Positions 50,309 through 63,338 of a DNA stretch of 64,000 nucleotides are shown one piece after another. The notes beneath the pieces are model-generated. The model did no database searches. It saw only the letters and a list, made by a program, of their open reading frames with translations, and was not told where the DNA came from. The stretch comes from Hydractinia symbiolongicarpus. Lineage: Eukaryota; Cnidaria; Hydrozoa; Anthoathecata; Hydractiniidae. The DNA lies in NCBI RefSeq assembly GCF_029227915.1, contig NC_079888.1, positions 20,502,001 through 20,566,000 of the forward strand, written 5' to 3'. Position numbers and translations under genes: made by a program. Numbering within the stretch: position 1 is the stretch's first letter; each line of letters begins with the position of its first letter.

Positions 50309-51053
50309 ATATTCGTACCAACATGTATTTAGCGATAATTTTTTGATATTACTAGGTTGCATCGCTTTTAACAATGAAACGTTGACTGTGGGACTTATTT
50401 GAACTAACTTTGGACTGTGACCTGATAAATGTGATAAATGAGACAATTGGACACCAAGAAACAACATTCTTCTTAATTTGATGTGATTGCCGGAACTCAG
50501 CGATTACACTGGGCTCTGTGTTAGCGCTTCATTTAAGAATTAAGATAAAAAGTCATTTTTTTATTGTGGGACCAATCCTAGCCAATATCTCGCGCTGAAG
50601 AAATAGCGACAGTTTCAAAAACTGCATTCCATTGACTTTCTAACGGTGTCAGTCCGTTTGAGTTTCAACGGTTGTGTCACATATTCGTACCAACATGTAT
50701 TTAGCCATATTTTTTTGATATTACTAGGTTGCATCGCTTTTAACAATGAAACAATTGACTGTGGGACTTAATTGAACTAACTTTGGACTGTGGCCTGATA
50801 AATGTGAAAAATGAGACAATTGGACTCCAAGAAATAACATTCTTCTTAATTTGACGTGATTGCCGGAACTCAGCGATTACACTGGCCGCTGTGGTAGCGC
50901 TTCATTTAAGAGTTTATATAAATAAGTCATTTTGTACTGTGGGACCAATCCTATCCGTTTTCGCGCGCTGAAGAAATAGCGACAGTTTCAAAAACTACAT
51001 TTCATTGACTTTCTAACGGTGTCAGTCCGGTTGAGTTTCAAGGGTTGTGTCAC
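50309..51053 (+). repeat. Two-monomer block, copy 1 of a 1116-bp repeat (monomers 137-138)
   Basis: From about 50390 it shares GGGACTTATTTGAAC, TTGGACACCAAG, TTTGATGTGATTG, CTGTGTTAGCGC, AACTGCATTCCATTG, GTATTTAGCCAT and AATGTGAAAAATGAG with 51426-52169. The first approximately 80 bp resemble monomer 116 instead (GCGATAATTTTTTGATATT), so an exchange junction lies near 50390. Confidence 0.85.
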
Positions 51054-51425
51054 ATATTCGTACCAACATGTATTTAGCGATAATTTTTTGATATTACTAG
51101 GTTGCATCGCTTTTAACAATGAAACGTTGACTGTGGGACTTAATTGAACTAACTTTGGACTGTGACCTGATAAATGTGATAAATAAGACAATTGTACTCC
51201 AAGAAATAACATTTTGTTAATTTGACGTGATTGCCGGAACTCAGCGATTACACTGGGCACTGTGGTAGCGCTTCATTTAAAAATTAAGCTAAAAAAGTCA
51301 CTTTTTTACTGTGGGACCTATCCTAGCCGTTAGCGCGCGTTGTAGAAAAAGCGACAGTTTCAAAAAGTACATTTCATTGACTTTCTAACGGTGTCAGTCC
51401 GTTTGAGTTTCAACGGTTGGGTCAC

Positions 51426-52169
51426 ATATTCTTACCAACATGTATGTAGCGATATTTTTTGATATTACTAGGTTGCATCGCTTTTAACAATGAAACGTTG
51501 ACTGTGGGACTTATTTGAACTAACTTTGGACTGTGACCTGATAAATGTGATAAATGAGACAATTGGACACCAAGAAATAACATTCTTCTTAATTTGATGT
51601 GATTGCCGGAACTCAGCGATTACACTGGGCTCTGTGTTAGCGCTTCATTTAAGAATTAAGATAAAAAGTCATTTTTTTATTGTGGGACCAATCCTAGCCA
51701 ATATCTCGCGCTGAAGAAATAGCGACAGTTTCAAAAACTGCATTCCATTGACTTTCTAACGGTGTCAGTCCGTTTGAGTTTCAACGGTTGTGTCACATAT
51801 TCGTACCAACATGTATTTAGCCATATTTTTTTGATATTACTAGGTTGCATCGCTTTTAACAATGAAACAATTGACTGTGGGACTTAATTGAACTAACTTT
51901 GGACTGTGGCCTGATAAATGTGAAAAATGAGACAATTGGACTCCAAGAAATAACATTCTTCTTAATTTGACGTGATTGCCGGAACTCAGCGATTACACTG
52001 GCCGCTGTGGTAGCGCTTCATTTAAGAGTTTATATAAATAAGTCATTTTGTACTGTGGGACCAATCCTATCCGTTTTCGCGCGCTGAAGAAATAGCGACA
52101 GTTTCAAAAACTACATTTCATTGACTTTCTAACGGTGTCAGTCCCTTTCACTTACAACGGTTTGGTCGC
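51426..52169 (+). repeat. Two-monomer block, copy 2 of the 1116-bp repeat (monomers 140-141)
   Basis: Counterpart of 50309-51053. Its landmark is mutated to CTTACCAACATG (51431). The monomer between the copies (51054-51425) carries AATAAGACAATTGTACTCC, like monomers 111 and 127. Confidence 0.85.
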
Positions 52170-53662
52170 AAATACGTACCAACATGTATTTGGCGATATT
52201 TTTCTGATATTACTAGGTTGCGTCGTATTTAACTATGAAACGATTGACTGTGGGACTTAATTGAACTAACATTGGACTGTCTTCTGATAAATGTGATAAA
52301 GGAGACAATTGGACTCCAAGAAATAACATTCTTGTTAACTTGACATGATTGCCGAAACTCAGCGATTACACTGGGCTCTGTTGTAGCGTTTCATTTAAGA
52401 ATTAAGATAAAAAAAGTCATTTTTTTATTGTGGGACCAATCCTAGCCGTTATCGCGCGCTAAAGAAATAGCGACAGTTTCAAGAACTACATTTCTTGACT
52501 TTCTAACGGTGTCAGTCCGTTTGAGTTACAACGGTTGGGTTACATATTCGTACCAACATGTATTTAGCGATATTTTTCTGATATTACCGGGTTGCATCGC
52601 TTTTAACTATGAAACGATTGACTGTGGGACTTAATTGAGCTAACTTTGGACTGTCACCTGATAAATGTGATAAATGAGACAATTGGACTGCAAGAAAAAA
52701 CATTATTCTTAATTTGACATGATTGCCGGAACTCAGCGATTACACTGTGCTCTGTGGTAGCGCTTCATTTAAGAATTAAGATAAAAAAGTCATTTTTTTA
52801 TTGTGGGACCAATCCTACCCGTTATCGCGCGCTGAAGAAATAGCGACAGTTTCAAAAACTACATTTCATTGACTTTCTAACGGTGTCAGTCCGTTTGGGT
52901 TACAACGGTTGGGTAACATATTCGTACCAACATGTATTTAGCGATATTTTTCTGATATTACTAGGTTGCATCGCTTTTAACTATGAAACGATTGATTGTG
53001 GGACTTAATTGAGCTAACTTTGCACTGTCACCTGATAAATGTGATAAAAGAGACAATTGGACTCCAAGAAAAAACATTCTTCTTAATTTGACATTATTGC
53101 CGAAACTCCGCGATTACACTGGGCTCTGTGGTAGCGCTTCATTCAAGAATTATGATAAAAAGTCATTTTTTTATTGTGGGACCAATCCTAGCCATTATCC
53201 TGCGCTGAGGAAATAGCGACATTTTTAAGAACTACATTTCATTGATTTTCTAACGGGGTCAGTCCGTTTGAGTTTCAACGGTTGTGTCACATATTCGTAC
53301 CAACATGTATTTAGCGATATTTTTTTGATATTACTAGGTTGCATCGCTTTTAACAATGAAACGTTGACTGTGGGACTTAATTGAACTAACTTTGGACTGT
53401 GACCTGATAAATGTGATAAATGAGACAATTGGACTCCAAGAAATAACATTCTTCTTAATTTGACGTGATTGCCGGAACTCAGCGATTACACTGGGCTCTG
53501 TGGTAGCGCTTCATTTAAGAATTAAGATAAAAAGTCATTTTTTTATTGCGGGACCAATCCTAGCCATTATCTCGCGCTGAAAAAATAGCGGCAGTTTCAA
53601 GAACTACATTTAGTTGACTTTCTAACGGTGTCAGTCCGTTTGAGTTACAACGGTTTGGTCAC

Positions 53663-54012
53663 GTATTCGTACCAACATGTATTTAGCGATATTTTTCTGA
53701 TATTACTAGGTTGCATCTGTGGGACTTAATTGAGCTAACTTTGGACTGTCACCTGATAAATGTGATAAATGAGACAATTGGACTCCAAGAAATAACATTC
53801 TTGTTAACTTGACATAATTGCCGAAACTCAGCGATTACACTGGGCTCTGTGGTAGCGCTTCATTTAAGAATTAAGATAAAAAAAGTCATTTTTTTATTGT
53901 GGGACCAATCCTAGCCGTTATCGCGCGCTAAAGAAATAGCGACAGTTTCAAGAACTACATTTCTTGACTTTCTAACGGTGTCAGTCCGTTTGAGTTACAA
54001 CGGTTGGGTCAC
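53663..54012 (+). repeat. Monomer 146 with 24-bp deletion (350 bp)
   Basis: At 53717/53718 TTGCATC joins TGTGGGAC, removing the GCTTTTAAC to GATTGAC stretch. The same junction occurs at 54814/54815, although the flanking variants of the two monomers differ. Confidence 0.9.
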
Positions 54013-54759
54013 ATATTCGTACCAACATGTATTTAGCGATATTTTTCTGATATTGCCGGGTATCATCGCTTTTAACTATGAAACGATTGACTGTGGGACT
54101 TAATTGAGCTAACTTTGGACTGTCACCTGATAAATGTGATAAATGAGACAATTGGACTGCAAGAAAAAACATTCTTCTTAATTTGACATGATTGCCGGAA
54201 CTCAGCGATTACACTGTGCTCTGTGGTAGCGCTTCATTTAAGAATTAAGATAAAAAAGTCATTTTTTTATTGTGGGACCAATCCTACCCGTTATCGCGCG
54301 CTGAGGAAATAGCGACAGTTTCAAAAACTACATTTCATTGACTTTCTAACGGTGTCAGTCCGTTTGGGTTACAACGGTTGGGTAACATATTCGTACCAAC
54401 ATGTATTTAGCGATATTTTTTTGATATTACTAGGTTGCATCGCTTTTAACAATGAAACGTTGACTGTGGGACTTAATTGAACTAACTTTGGACTGTGACC
54501 TGATAAATGTGATAAATGAGACAATTGGACTCCAAGAAATAACATTCTTCTTAATTTGACGTGATTGCCGGAACTCAGCGATTACACTGGGCTCTGTGGT
54601 AGCGCTTCATTTAAGAATTAAGATAAAAAAGTCATTTTTTTATTGCGGGACCAATCCTAGCCATTATCTCGCGCTGAAGAAATAGCGGCAGTTTCAAAAA
54701 CTACATTTCGTTGACTTTCTAACGGTGTCAGTCCGTTTGAGTTACAACGGTTGGGTCAC

Positions 54760-55110
54760 ATATTCGTACCAACATGTATTTAGCGATATTTTTCTGGTAT
54801 TACTAGGTTGCATCTGTGGGACTTAATTGAGCTAACTTTGGACTGTCACCTGATAAATGTGATAAAAGAGACAATTGGACTCCAAGAAAAAACATTGTTC
54901 TTAATTTTACGTTATTGCCGAAACTCAGCGATTACACTGGGCTCTGTGGTAGCGCTTCATTTAAGAATTTTGATAAAAAAAGTCATTTTTTTATTGTGGG
55001 ACCAATCCTAGCCATCATTCTGCGCAGAGGAAATAGCGACAGCTTCAAAAACTACATTTTATTGACTTTCTCACGGGGTCAGTCCGTTTGAGTTTCAACG
55101 GTTGTGTCAC
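54760..55110 (+). repeat. Monomer 149 with the same 24-bp deletion (351 bp)
   Basis: Identical junction to 53717 (CATC then TGTGGGAC at 54814/54815). It is set in a monomer with AAAAGAGACAATTGG and TTGTTCTTAATTTTACG, unlike monomer 146. The deletion has therefore moved between backgrounds, or the backgrounds have diverged a lot since. Confidence 0.9.
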
Positions 55111-56978
55111 ATATTCGTACCAACATGTATTTAGCGATATTTTTCTGATATTACTAGGTTGCATCGCTGTTAACAATGAAACGATTGACTGTGGGACTTA
55201 ATTGAGCTAACTTTGGACTGTCACCTGATAAATGTGATAAATGAGACAATTGGACTCCAAGAAATAGCATTCTTCTTAATTTGACGTGATTGCCGGAACT
55301 CAGCTATTACACTGGGCACTGTGGTAGCGCTTCATTTTAGAATTATGATAAAAAAGTCATTTTTTCATTGTGGGACCAATCCTAGCCGTTATCGCGCGCT
55401 AAAGAAATAGCGACAGTTTCAAGAGCTACATTTCATTGACTTTCTAACGGTGTCAGTCCGTTTGGGTTACAACGGTTGGGTAACATATTCGTACCAACAT
55501 GTATTTAGCGATATTTAACTGATATTACTAGGTTGCATCGCTTTTAACGGTGAAACGATTGACTGTGGGACTTAATTGAACTAATTTGGACTGTCACCTG
55601 ATAAATGTCATAAAGGAGACAATTGGACTCCAAGAAATAACATTCTTCTTACTTTGACATGATTGCCGAAACTCAGCAATTACACTGGGCTCTGTGGTAG
55701 CGCTTCATTTAAGAATTAAGATAAAAAAGTCATTTTTTTATTGTGGGACCAATCCTAGACGTTATCGCGCGCTGAGGAAATAGCGACAGTTTCAAAAACT
55801 ACATTTCATAGACATTCTAAAAGTATCAATCCGTTTGAGTTACAACGGTTGAGTCACATATTCGTACCAACATGCATTTGGCGATATTTTTCTGATATTA
55901 TTAGGTTGCATCGCGTTTTAATTATGAAACGGTTGACTGTGGAACTTAATTGAACTAACTTTGGACTGTGACCTGATAAATGTGATAAATGAGACAATTG
56001 GACTCCAAGAAATAACATTCTTCTTAATTTGACGTGATTGCCGGAACTCAGCGATTACACTGGGCTCTGTGGTAGCGCTTCATTTAAGAATTAAGATAAA
56101 AAAGTCATTTTTTTATTGCGGGACCAATCCTAGCCATTATCTCGCGCTGAAGAAATAGCGGAAGTTTCAGAAAACTACATTTCGTTGACTTTTTAACGGT
56201 GTCAGTCCGTTTGAGTTACAACGGTTGGGTCACATATTTGTACCAACATGTATTTAGCGATATTTAACTGATATTACTAGGTTGTATCGCTATTAACGGT
56301 GAAACGATTGACTGTGGGACTTAATTGAACTAACTTTGGACTGTGACCTGATAAATGTGATAATTGAGACAATTGGACTCCAAGAAATAACATACTTCTT
56401 AATTTGACGTGATTGCCGGAACTCAGCGATTACACTGGGCGCTGTGGTAGCGCTTCATTTAAGAGTTTAGATAAATAAGTCATTTTTTACTGTGGGACCA
56501 ATCCTATCCGTTATCGCGCGCTGAAGAAATAGCGATAGTTTCAAAAACTACATTTCATTGACTTTCTAACGGTGTCAGCCCATTTGAGTTACAACGGTTG
56601 GATCACATATTCGTACCAACATGTATTTAGCAATATTTTTCTATTATTACTAGGTTGCATCGCTTTTAACTATGAAACGATTGACTGTGGGACTTAATTG
56701 AACTAATTTGGACTGTCACCTGATAAATGTGATAAAGGAGACAATTGGACTCCAAGAAATAACATTCTTCTTAATTTGACGTGATTGCCGGAACTCAGCG
56801 ATTACACTTGCCGCTGTGGTTGCGCTTTATTTAAGAGTTTAGATAAATAAGTCATTTTTTACTGTGGGACCAATCCTATCCGTTATCGCGCGTTGAAGAA
56901 ATAGCGACAGTTTCAAAAACTACATTTCATCGACTTTCTTACGGTGTCAGTCCCTTTCACTTTCAACGGTTTGGTCAC

Positions 56979-58100
56979 AAATACGTACCAACATGTATTT
57001 AGCGATATTTTTCTGATATTACTAGGTTGCGTCGCTTTTAACTATGAAACGATTGACTGTGGGACTTAATTGAACTAACTTTGGACTGTCTCCTGATAAA
57101 TGTGATAAAGGAGACAATTGGACTCCAAGAAATAACATTCTTGTTAACTTGAAATGATTGGCGAAACTCAGCGATTACACTGGGCTCTGTGGTAGGGCTT
57201 CATTTAAGAATTAAGATAAAAAAAGTCCTTTTTTTATTGTGGGACCAATCCTAGACGTTATCGCGCGCTGAGGAAATAGCGACAGTTTCAAAAACTACAT
57301 TTCATAGACATTCTAAAAGTATCAATCCGTTTGAGTTACAACGGTTGAGTCACATATTCGTACCAACATGCATTTGGCGATATTTTTCTGATATTATTAG
57401 GTTGCATCGCTTTTAATTATGAAACGATTGACTGTGGAACTTAATTGAACTAACTTTGGACTGTGACCTGATAAATCTGATAAATGAGACAATTGGACTC
57501 CAAGAAATAACATTCTTGTTAATTTGACGTGATTGCCGGAACTCAGCGATTACACTTGCCGCTGTGGTTGCGCTTTATTTAAGAGTTTAGATAAATAAGT
57601 CATTTTTTACTGTGGGACCAATCCTATCCGTTATCGCGCGCTGAAGAAATAGCGACAGTTTCAAAAACTACATTTCATCGACTTTCTTACGGTGTCAGTC
57701 CCTTTCACTTTCAACGGTTTGGTCACAAATACGTACCAACATGTATTTAGCGATATTTTTCTGATATTACTAGGTTGCGTCGCTTTTAACTATGAAACGA
57801 TTGACTGTGGGACTTAATTGAACTAACTTTGGACTGTCTCCTGATAAATGTGATAAAGGAGACAATTGGACTCCAAGAAATAACATTTTTGTTAACTTGA
57901 CATGATTGGCGAAACTCAGCGATTACACTGGGCTCTGTGGTAGCGCTTCATTTAAGAATTAAGATAAAAAAGTCCTTTTTTTATTGTGGGACCAATCCTA
58001 TCCGTTATCGCGCGCTGAAGAAATAGCGACAGTTTCAAAAACTACATTTCATCGACTTTCTTACGGTGTCAGTCCCTTTCACTTTCAACGGTTTGGTCAC
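56979..58100 (+). repeat. 1122-bp three-monomer unit, copy 1 (monomers 155-157)
   Basis: Monomers 155, 157 and 158 begin with AAATACGTACC and GGTTGCGTCGC and carry GTTAACTTGA and GATTGGCGAAACTC. Monomers 156 and 159 begin with CATGCATTTGGCGAT and TTATTAGGTTGC. 155-156 recur as 158-159 at +1122 bp. Monomer 157 is a hybrid: 155-like 5' part with a CCTATCCG-type 3' end. Confidence 0.83.
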
Positions 58101-58849
58101 AAATACGTACCAACATGTATTTAGCGATATTTTTCTGATATTACTAGGTTGCGTCGCTTTTAACTATGAAACGATTGACTGTGGGACTTAATTGAACTAA
58201 CTTTGGACTGTCTCCTGATAAATGTGATAAAGGAGACAATTGGACTCCAAGAAATAACATTTTTGTTAACTTGACATGATTGGCGAAACTCAGCGATTAC
58301 ACTGGGCTCTGTGGTAGCGCTTCATTTAAGAATTAAGATAAAAAAAGTCCTTTTTTTATTGTGGGACCAATCCTAGACGTTATCGCGCGCTGAGGAAATA
58401 GCGACAGTTTCAAAAACTACATTTCATAGACATTCTAAAAGTATCAATCCGTTTGAGTTACAACGGTTGAGTCACATATTCGTACCAACATGCATTTGGC
58501 GATATTTTTCTGATATTATTAGGTTGCATCGCTTTTAATTATGAAACGATTGACTGTGGAACTTAATTAAACTAACTTTGGACTGTGACCTGATAAATCT
58601 GATAAATGAGACAATTGGACTCCAAGAAATAACATTCTTGTTAATTTGACGTGATTGCCGGAACTCAGCGATTACACTGGGCTCTGTGGTAGCGCTTCAT
58701 TTAAGAATTGAGATAAAAAAGTCATTTTTTTATTGTGGGACCAATCCTACCCGTTATCGCGCGCTGAAGAAATAGCGACAGTTTGCAAAACTGCATTTCA
58801 TTGACTTTCTAACGGTTTCAGTCCGTTTGTGTTAGAACAGTTGGGTCAC
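58101..58849 (+). repeat. 1122-bp unit, partial copy 2 (monomers 158-159)
   Basis: Counterpart of 56979-57726. The repetition stops near 58670, where monomer 159 has ACACTGGGCTCTG while monomer 156 has ACACTTGCCGCTG. Confidence 0.83.
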
Positions 58850-60344
58850 ATATTCGTACCAACATGTATTTAGCGATATTTTTCTGATATTACTAGGTTG
58901 CATCGCTTTTAGCAATGGAACGTTGACTGTGGGACTTAATTGAGCTAACTTTGGACTGTCACCTGATAAATGTGATAAAAGAGACAATTGGACTCCAAGA
59001 AAAAACATTCTTCTTAATTTGACATGATTGCCGAAACTCAGCGATTACACTGGGCTCTGTGGTAGCGCTTCAATTAAGAATTAAAATAAAAAAGTCATTT
59101 TTTTATTGCGGGACCAATCCTAGCCATTATCTCGCGCTGAAGAAATAGCGGCAGTTTCAAAAACTACATTTCATTGACTTTCTAACGGTGTCAGTCCGTT
59201 TGAGTTACAACGGTTGGGTCACATATTCGAACCAACATGTATTTAGCGATATTTTTCTGATATTACTAGGTTGCATCGCTTTTAACAATGAAACGATTGA
59301 CTGTGCGACTTAATTGAGCTAACTTTGGACTGTGACCTGATAAATGTGATAAATGAGACAATTGGACTCCAAGAAATAACATTCTTGTTAACTTGACGTG
59401 ATTGCCGGAACTCAGCGATTACACTGGGCACTGTGGTAGCGCTTCATTTAAAAATTAAGATACAAAATGTCATTTTTTTATTGTGGGACCATTCCTAGCC
59501 GTTATCGCGCGCTAACGAAATAGCGACAGTTTCAAGAACTAAATTTCATTGACTTTCTAACGGTGTCAGTCCGTTTGAGTTACAACGGTTGGGTCACATA
59601 TTCGTACCAACATGTATTTAGCGATATTTTTCTGATATTACTAGGTTGCATCGCTTTTAATAATGAAACGTTGACTGTGGGACTTAATTGAACTAACTTT
59701 GGACTGTGACCTGATAAATGTGATAAAAGAGACAATTGAACTCCAAGAAAAAACATTCTTCTTAATTTTACATGATTGCCGAAACTCAGCGATTACACTG
59801 GGCTCTGTGGTAGCGCTTCATTTAAGAATTATGATAAAAAAAGTCATTTTTTATTGTGGTACCAATCCTAGCCATTATCGCGCGCTGAGGAAATAGCGAC
59901 AGTTTCAAAAACTACATTTCATTGACTTTCTAACGGTGTCAGTCCGTTTGAGTTTCAACGGTTATGTCACATATTCGTACCAACATGTATTTAGCGATAT
60001 TTTTTTGATATTACTAGGTTGCATCGCATTTAACAATGAAACGTTGACTGTGGGACTTAATTGAACTAACTTTGGACTGTGGTCTGATAAATGTGATAAA
60101 TGAGACAATTGGACTCCAAGAAATAACATTCTTCTTAATTTGACGTGATTGCCGGAACTCAGCGATTACACTGGGCACTGTGGTAGCGCTTCATTTAAAA
60201 ATTAAGATACAAAATGTCATTTTTTTATTGTGGGACCAATCCTAGCCGTTATCGCGCGCTAAAGAAATAGCGACAGTTTCAAGAACTACATTTCATTGTC
60301 TTTCTAACGGGGTCAGTCCGTTTGAGTTACAACGGTTGGGTCAC

Positions 60345-61471
60345 ATATTCGTACCAACATGTATTTAGCGATATTTTTCTGATATTACTAGGTTGCATCG
60401 CTTTTAACTATGAAACGATTGACTGTGGGACTTAATTGAGCTAACTTTGAACTGTCACCTGATTAATGTGATAAGGGAGACAATTGGACTCCAAGAAAAA
60501 ACATTCTTCTTGATTTTACATGATTGCCGAAACTCAGCGATTACACTGGGTTCTGTGGTAGCGCTTCATTTAAGAATTATGATAACAAAATGTCATTTTT
60601 TTATTGTGGGACCAATCCTAGCCGTTATCGCGCGCTAAAGAAATAGCGACAGTTTCAAGAACTACATTTCATTGTCTTTCTAACGGGGTCAGTCCGTTTG
60701 AGTTACAACGGTTGGGTCACATATTCGTACCAACATGTATTTAGCGATATTTTTCTGATATTACTAGGTTGCATCGCTTTTAACTATGAAACGATTGACT
60801 GTGGGACTTAATTGAGCTAACTTTGAACTGTCACCTGATTAATGTGATAAGGGAGACAATTGGACTCCAAGAAAAAACATTCTTCTTGATTTTACATGAT
60901 TGCCGAAACTCAGCGATTACACTGGGTTCTGTGGTAGCGCTTCATTTAAGAATTATGATAACAAAATGTCATTTTTTTATTGTGGGACCAATCCTAGCCG
61001 TTATCGCGCGCTAAAGAAATAGCGACAGTTTCAAGAACTACATTTCATTGTCTTTCTAACGGTGTCAGTCCGTTTGAGTTACAACGGTTGGGTCACATAT
61101 TCGTACCAACATGTATTTAGCGATATTTTTCTGATATTACTAGGTTGCATCGCTTTTAACTATGAAACGATTGACTGTGGGACTTAATTGAGCTAACACT
61201 GAACTGTCACCTGATTAATGTGATAAGGGAGACAATTGGACTCCAAGAAAAAACATTCTTCTTAATTTTACATGATTGCCGAAACTCAGCGATTACACTG
61301 GGTTCTGTGGTAGCGCTTCATTTAAGAATTATGATAACAAAAGTCATTTTTTTATTGTGGGACCAATCCTAGCCATTATCGCGCGCTGAGGAAATAGCGA
61401 CCGTTTCAAAAACTACATTTTATTGACTTTCTAACGGTGTCAGTCCGTTTGAGTTTCAACGGTTGTGTCAC
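60345..61471 (+). repeat. Three tandem copies of one 376-bp monomer type (164-166)
   Basis: Starts are 60345, 60721 and 61097. All share GAACTGTCACCTGATTAATG, GTGATAAGGGAGAC, GGGTTCTGTGG and GATAACAAAA. The first two also share TTCTTGATTTTACATG and AACAAAATGTC, and I saw almost no difference between them. Monomer 166 differs slightly (CTAACACTGAAC, no TG before TC). This is single-monomer amplification, unlike the multi-monomer units in the centre. Confidence 0.88.
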
Positions 61472-63338
61472 ATATTCGTACCAACATGTATTTAGCGATA
61501 TTTTTTTGATATTACTAGGTTGCATCGCTTTTAACAATGAAACGATTGACTGTGGGACTTAATTGAGCTAACTTTGGCTGTGACCTGATAAATGTGATAA
61601 ATAAGACAATTGGACTCCAAGAAATAACATTCTTCTGAATTTGACGTGATTGCCGGAACTCAGCGATTACACTGGGCACTGTGGTAGCCCTTCATTTAAA
61701 AATTAAGCTAAAAAAAGTCATTTTTTATTGTGGGACCAATCCTAGCCATTATCGCGCGCTGAGGAAATAGCGACAGTTTCCAAAACTACATTTCATTGAC
61801 TTTCTAACGGTTTCAGTCCGTTTGAGTTACAACGGTTGTGTCACATATTCGTACCAACATGTATTTAGCGATATTTATTTGATATTTCTATGTTGCATCG
61901 CTTTTAACAATGAAACGTTGACTGTGGGACTTAATTGAACTAACTTTGGACTGTGACCTGATAAATGTGATAAATGAGACAATTGGACTCCAAGAAATAA
62001 CATTCTTCCTAATTTGACGTGATTGCCGGAACTCAGCGATTACACTGGGCTCTGTGGTAGCGCTTCATTTAAGAATTAAGATAAAAAGTCATTTTTTTAT
62101 TGTGGGACCAATCCTAGCCAATATCTCGCGCAGAAAAAATAGCGACAGTTTCAAAAACTACATTTCATTGACTTTCTAACGGCGTCAGTCCGTTTGAGTT
62201 ACAACGATTGGGCCAAATATTCGTACCAACATGTATTTAGCGATATTTTTTTGATATTACTAGGTTGCATCGCTTTTAACAATGAAACGTTGACTGTGGG
62301 ACTTAATTGAACTAACTTTGGACTTGTACCTGATAAATGTGATAAATGAGACAATTGGACTCCAAGAAATAACATTCTTGTTAATTTGACGTGATTGCCG
62401 GAACTCAGCGATTACACTGGGCACTGTGGTAGCGCTTCATTTAAAAATTAAGCTAAAAAAAGTCATTTTTTCACTGTGGGACCTATCCCAGCCGTTAGCG
62501 TGCGTTGAAGAAAAAGCGACAGTTTTAAAAACTACATTTCATTGAATTTCTAAGGGTGTCAGTCCGTTTGAGTTACAACGATTGGGTCACATATTCGTTC
62601 CAACATGTATTTAGCGATATTTTTCTGATATTACTAGGTTGCATCGCTTTTAACTATGAAACGATTGACTGTGGGATTTAATTGAGCTAACTTTGGACTG
62701 TCACCTGATAAATGTGATAAAGGAGACAATTGGACTCTAAGAAAAAACATTCTTCTTAATTTCACGTGATTGCCGAAACTCAGCGATTGCACTGGGCTCT
62801 GTGGTAGCGCTTCATTTAGAAATTATGATAAAAAAAGTCATTTTTTTATTGTGGGATCAATCCTAGCCATTATTGCGCGCTGAGGAAATAGCACAGTTTC
62901 AAAAACTACATTTCATTGACTTTCTAACGGTGTCAGTCCGTTTGAGTTACAACGGTTGGGTCACATATTCGTACCAACATGTATTTAGCGATATTTTTTT
63001 GATATTACTAGGTTGCATCGCTTTTAACAATGAAACGTTGACTGTGGGACTTAATTGAACTAACTTTGGACTGTAACCTGATAAATGTGATAAATGAGAC
63101 AATTGGATTCCAAGAAATAACATTCTTCTTAATTTGACGTGATTGCCGGAACTCAGCGATTACACTGGGCTCTGTGGTAGCGCTTCATTTAGAAATTATG
63201 ATAAAAAAAGTCATTTTTTTATTGTGGGACCAATCCTAACCATTATCGCGCGCTGAGGAAATAGCGACAGTTTCAAAAACTACATTTCATTGACTTTCTA
63301 ACGGTGTCAGTCCGTTTGAGTTACAACGGTTGGGTCAC
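61472..63338 (+). repeat. Monomers 167-171, diverged, no higher-order period seen
   Basis: Starts are 61472, 61845, 62217, 62591 and 62965. Each has private changes: GGCTGTGACC (61577), GATATTTCTATGTTGC (61882), GGACTTGTACC (62322), CGTTCCAACATG at the landmark (62596) and GAAATAGCACAG (62884). Only satellite is present; there is no gene-like content. Confidence 0.8.

Larger units (their letters stand above)
52170..60344 (+). repeat. Domain 9: mosaic diverged monomers 142-163
   Basis: Starts are 52170, 52544, 52918, 53291, 53663, 54013, 54387, 54760, 55111, 55485, 55858, 56234, 56607, 56979, 57354, 57727, 58101, 58476, 58850, 59223, 59598 and 59971. Monomers 142-143 continue the order seen at 117-118 and 133-134. 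After about 52918 families A-D are mixed with no long repeated order except 56979-58849. It resembles domain 1 in character. Confidence 0.82.

Noticed and set aside
1106-53449. Recurring minus-strand open frames of 72-90 codons, with near-identical peptides, in about 20 monomers
   Set aside because: They sit at the same phase of the satellite monomer and differ only where the monomer differs. Most monomers break the frame by a stop or indel. There is no recognisable domain, and conservation is fully explained by repeat identity. I treat them as chance frames.
54808-63058. Plus-strand open frames of 61-67 codons (54808, 59699, 60447, 60823, 62873)
   Set aside because: These also follow the monomer, appear only where local changes remove a stop, and have no recognisable features. 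The identical frames at 60447 and 60823 reflect a recent monomer duplication.
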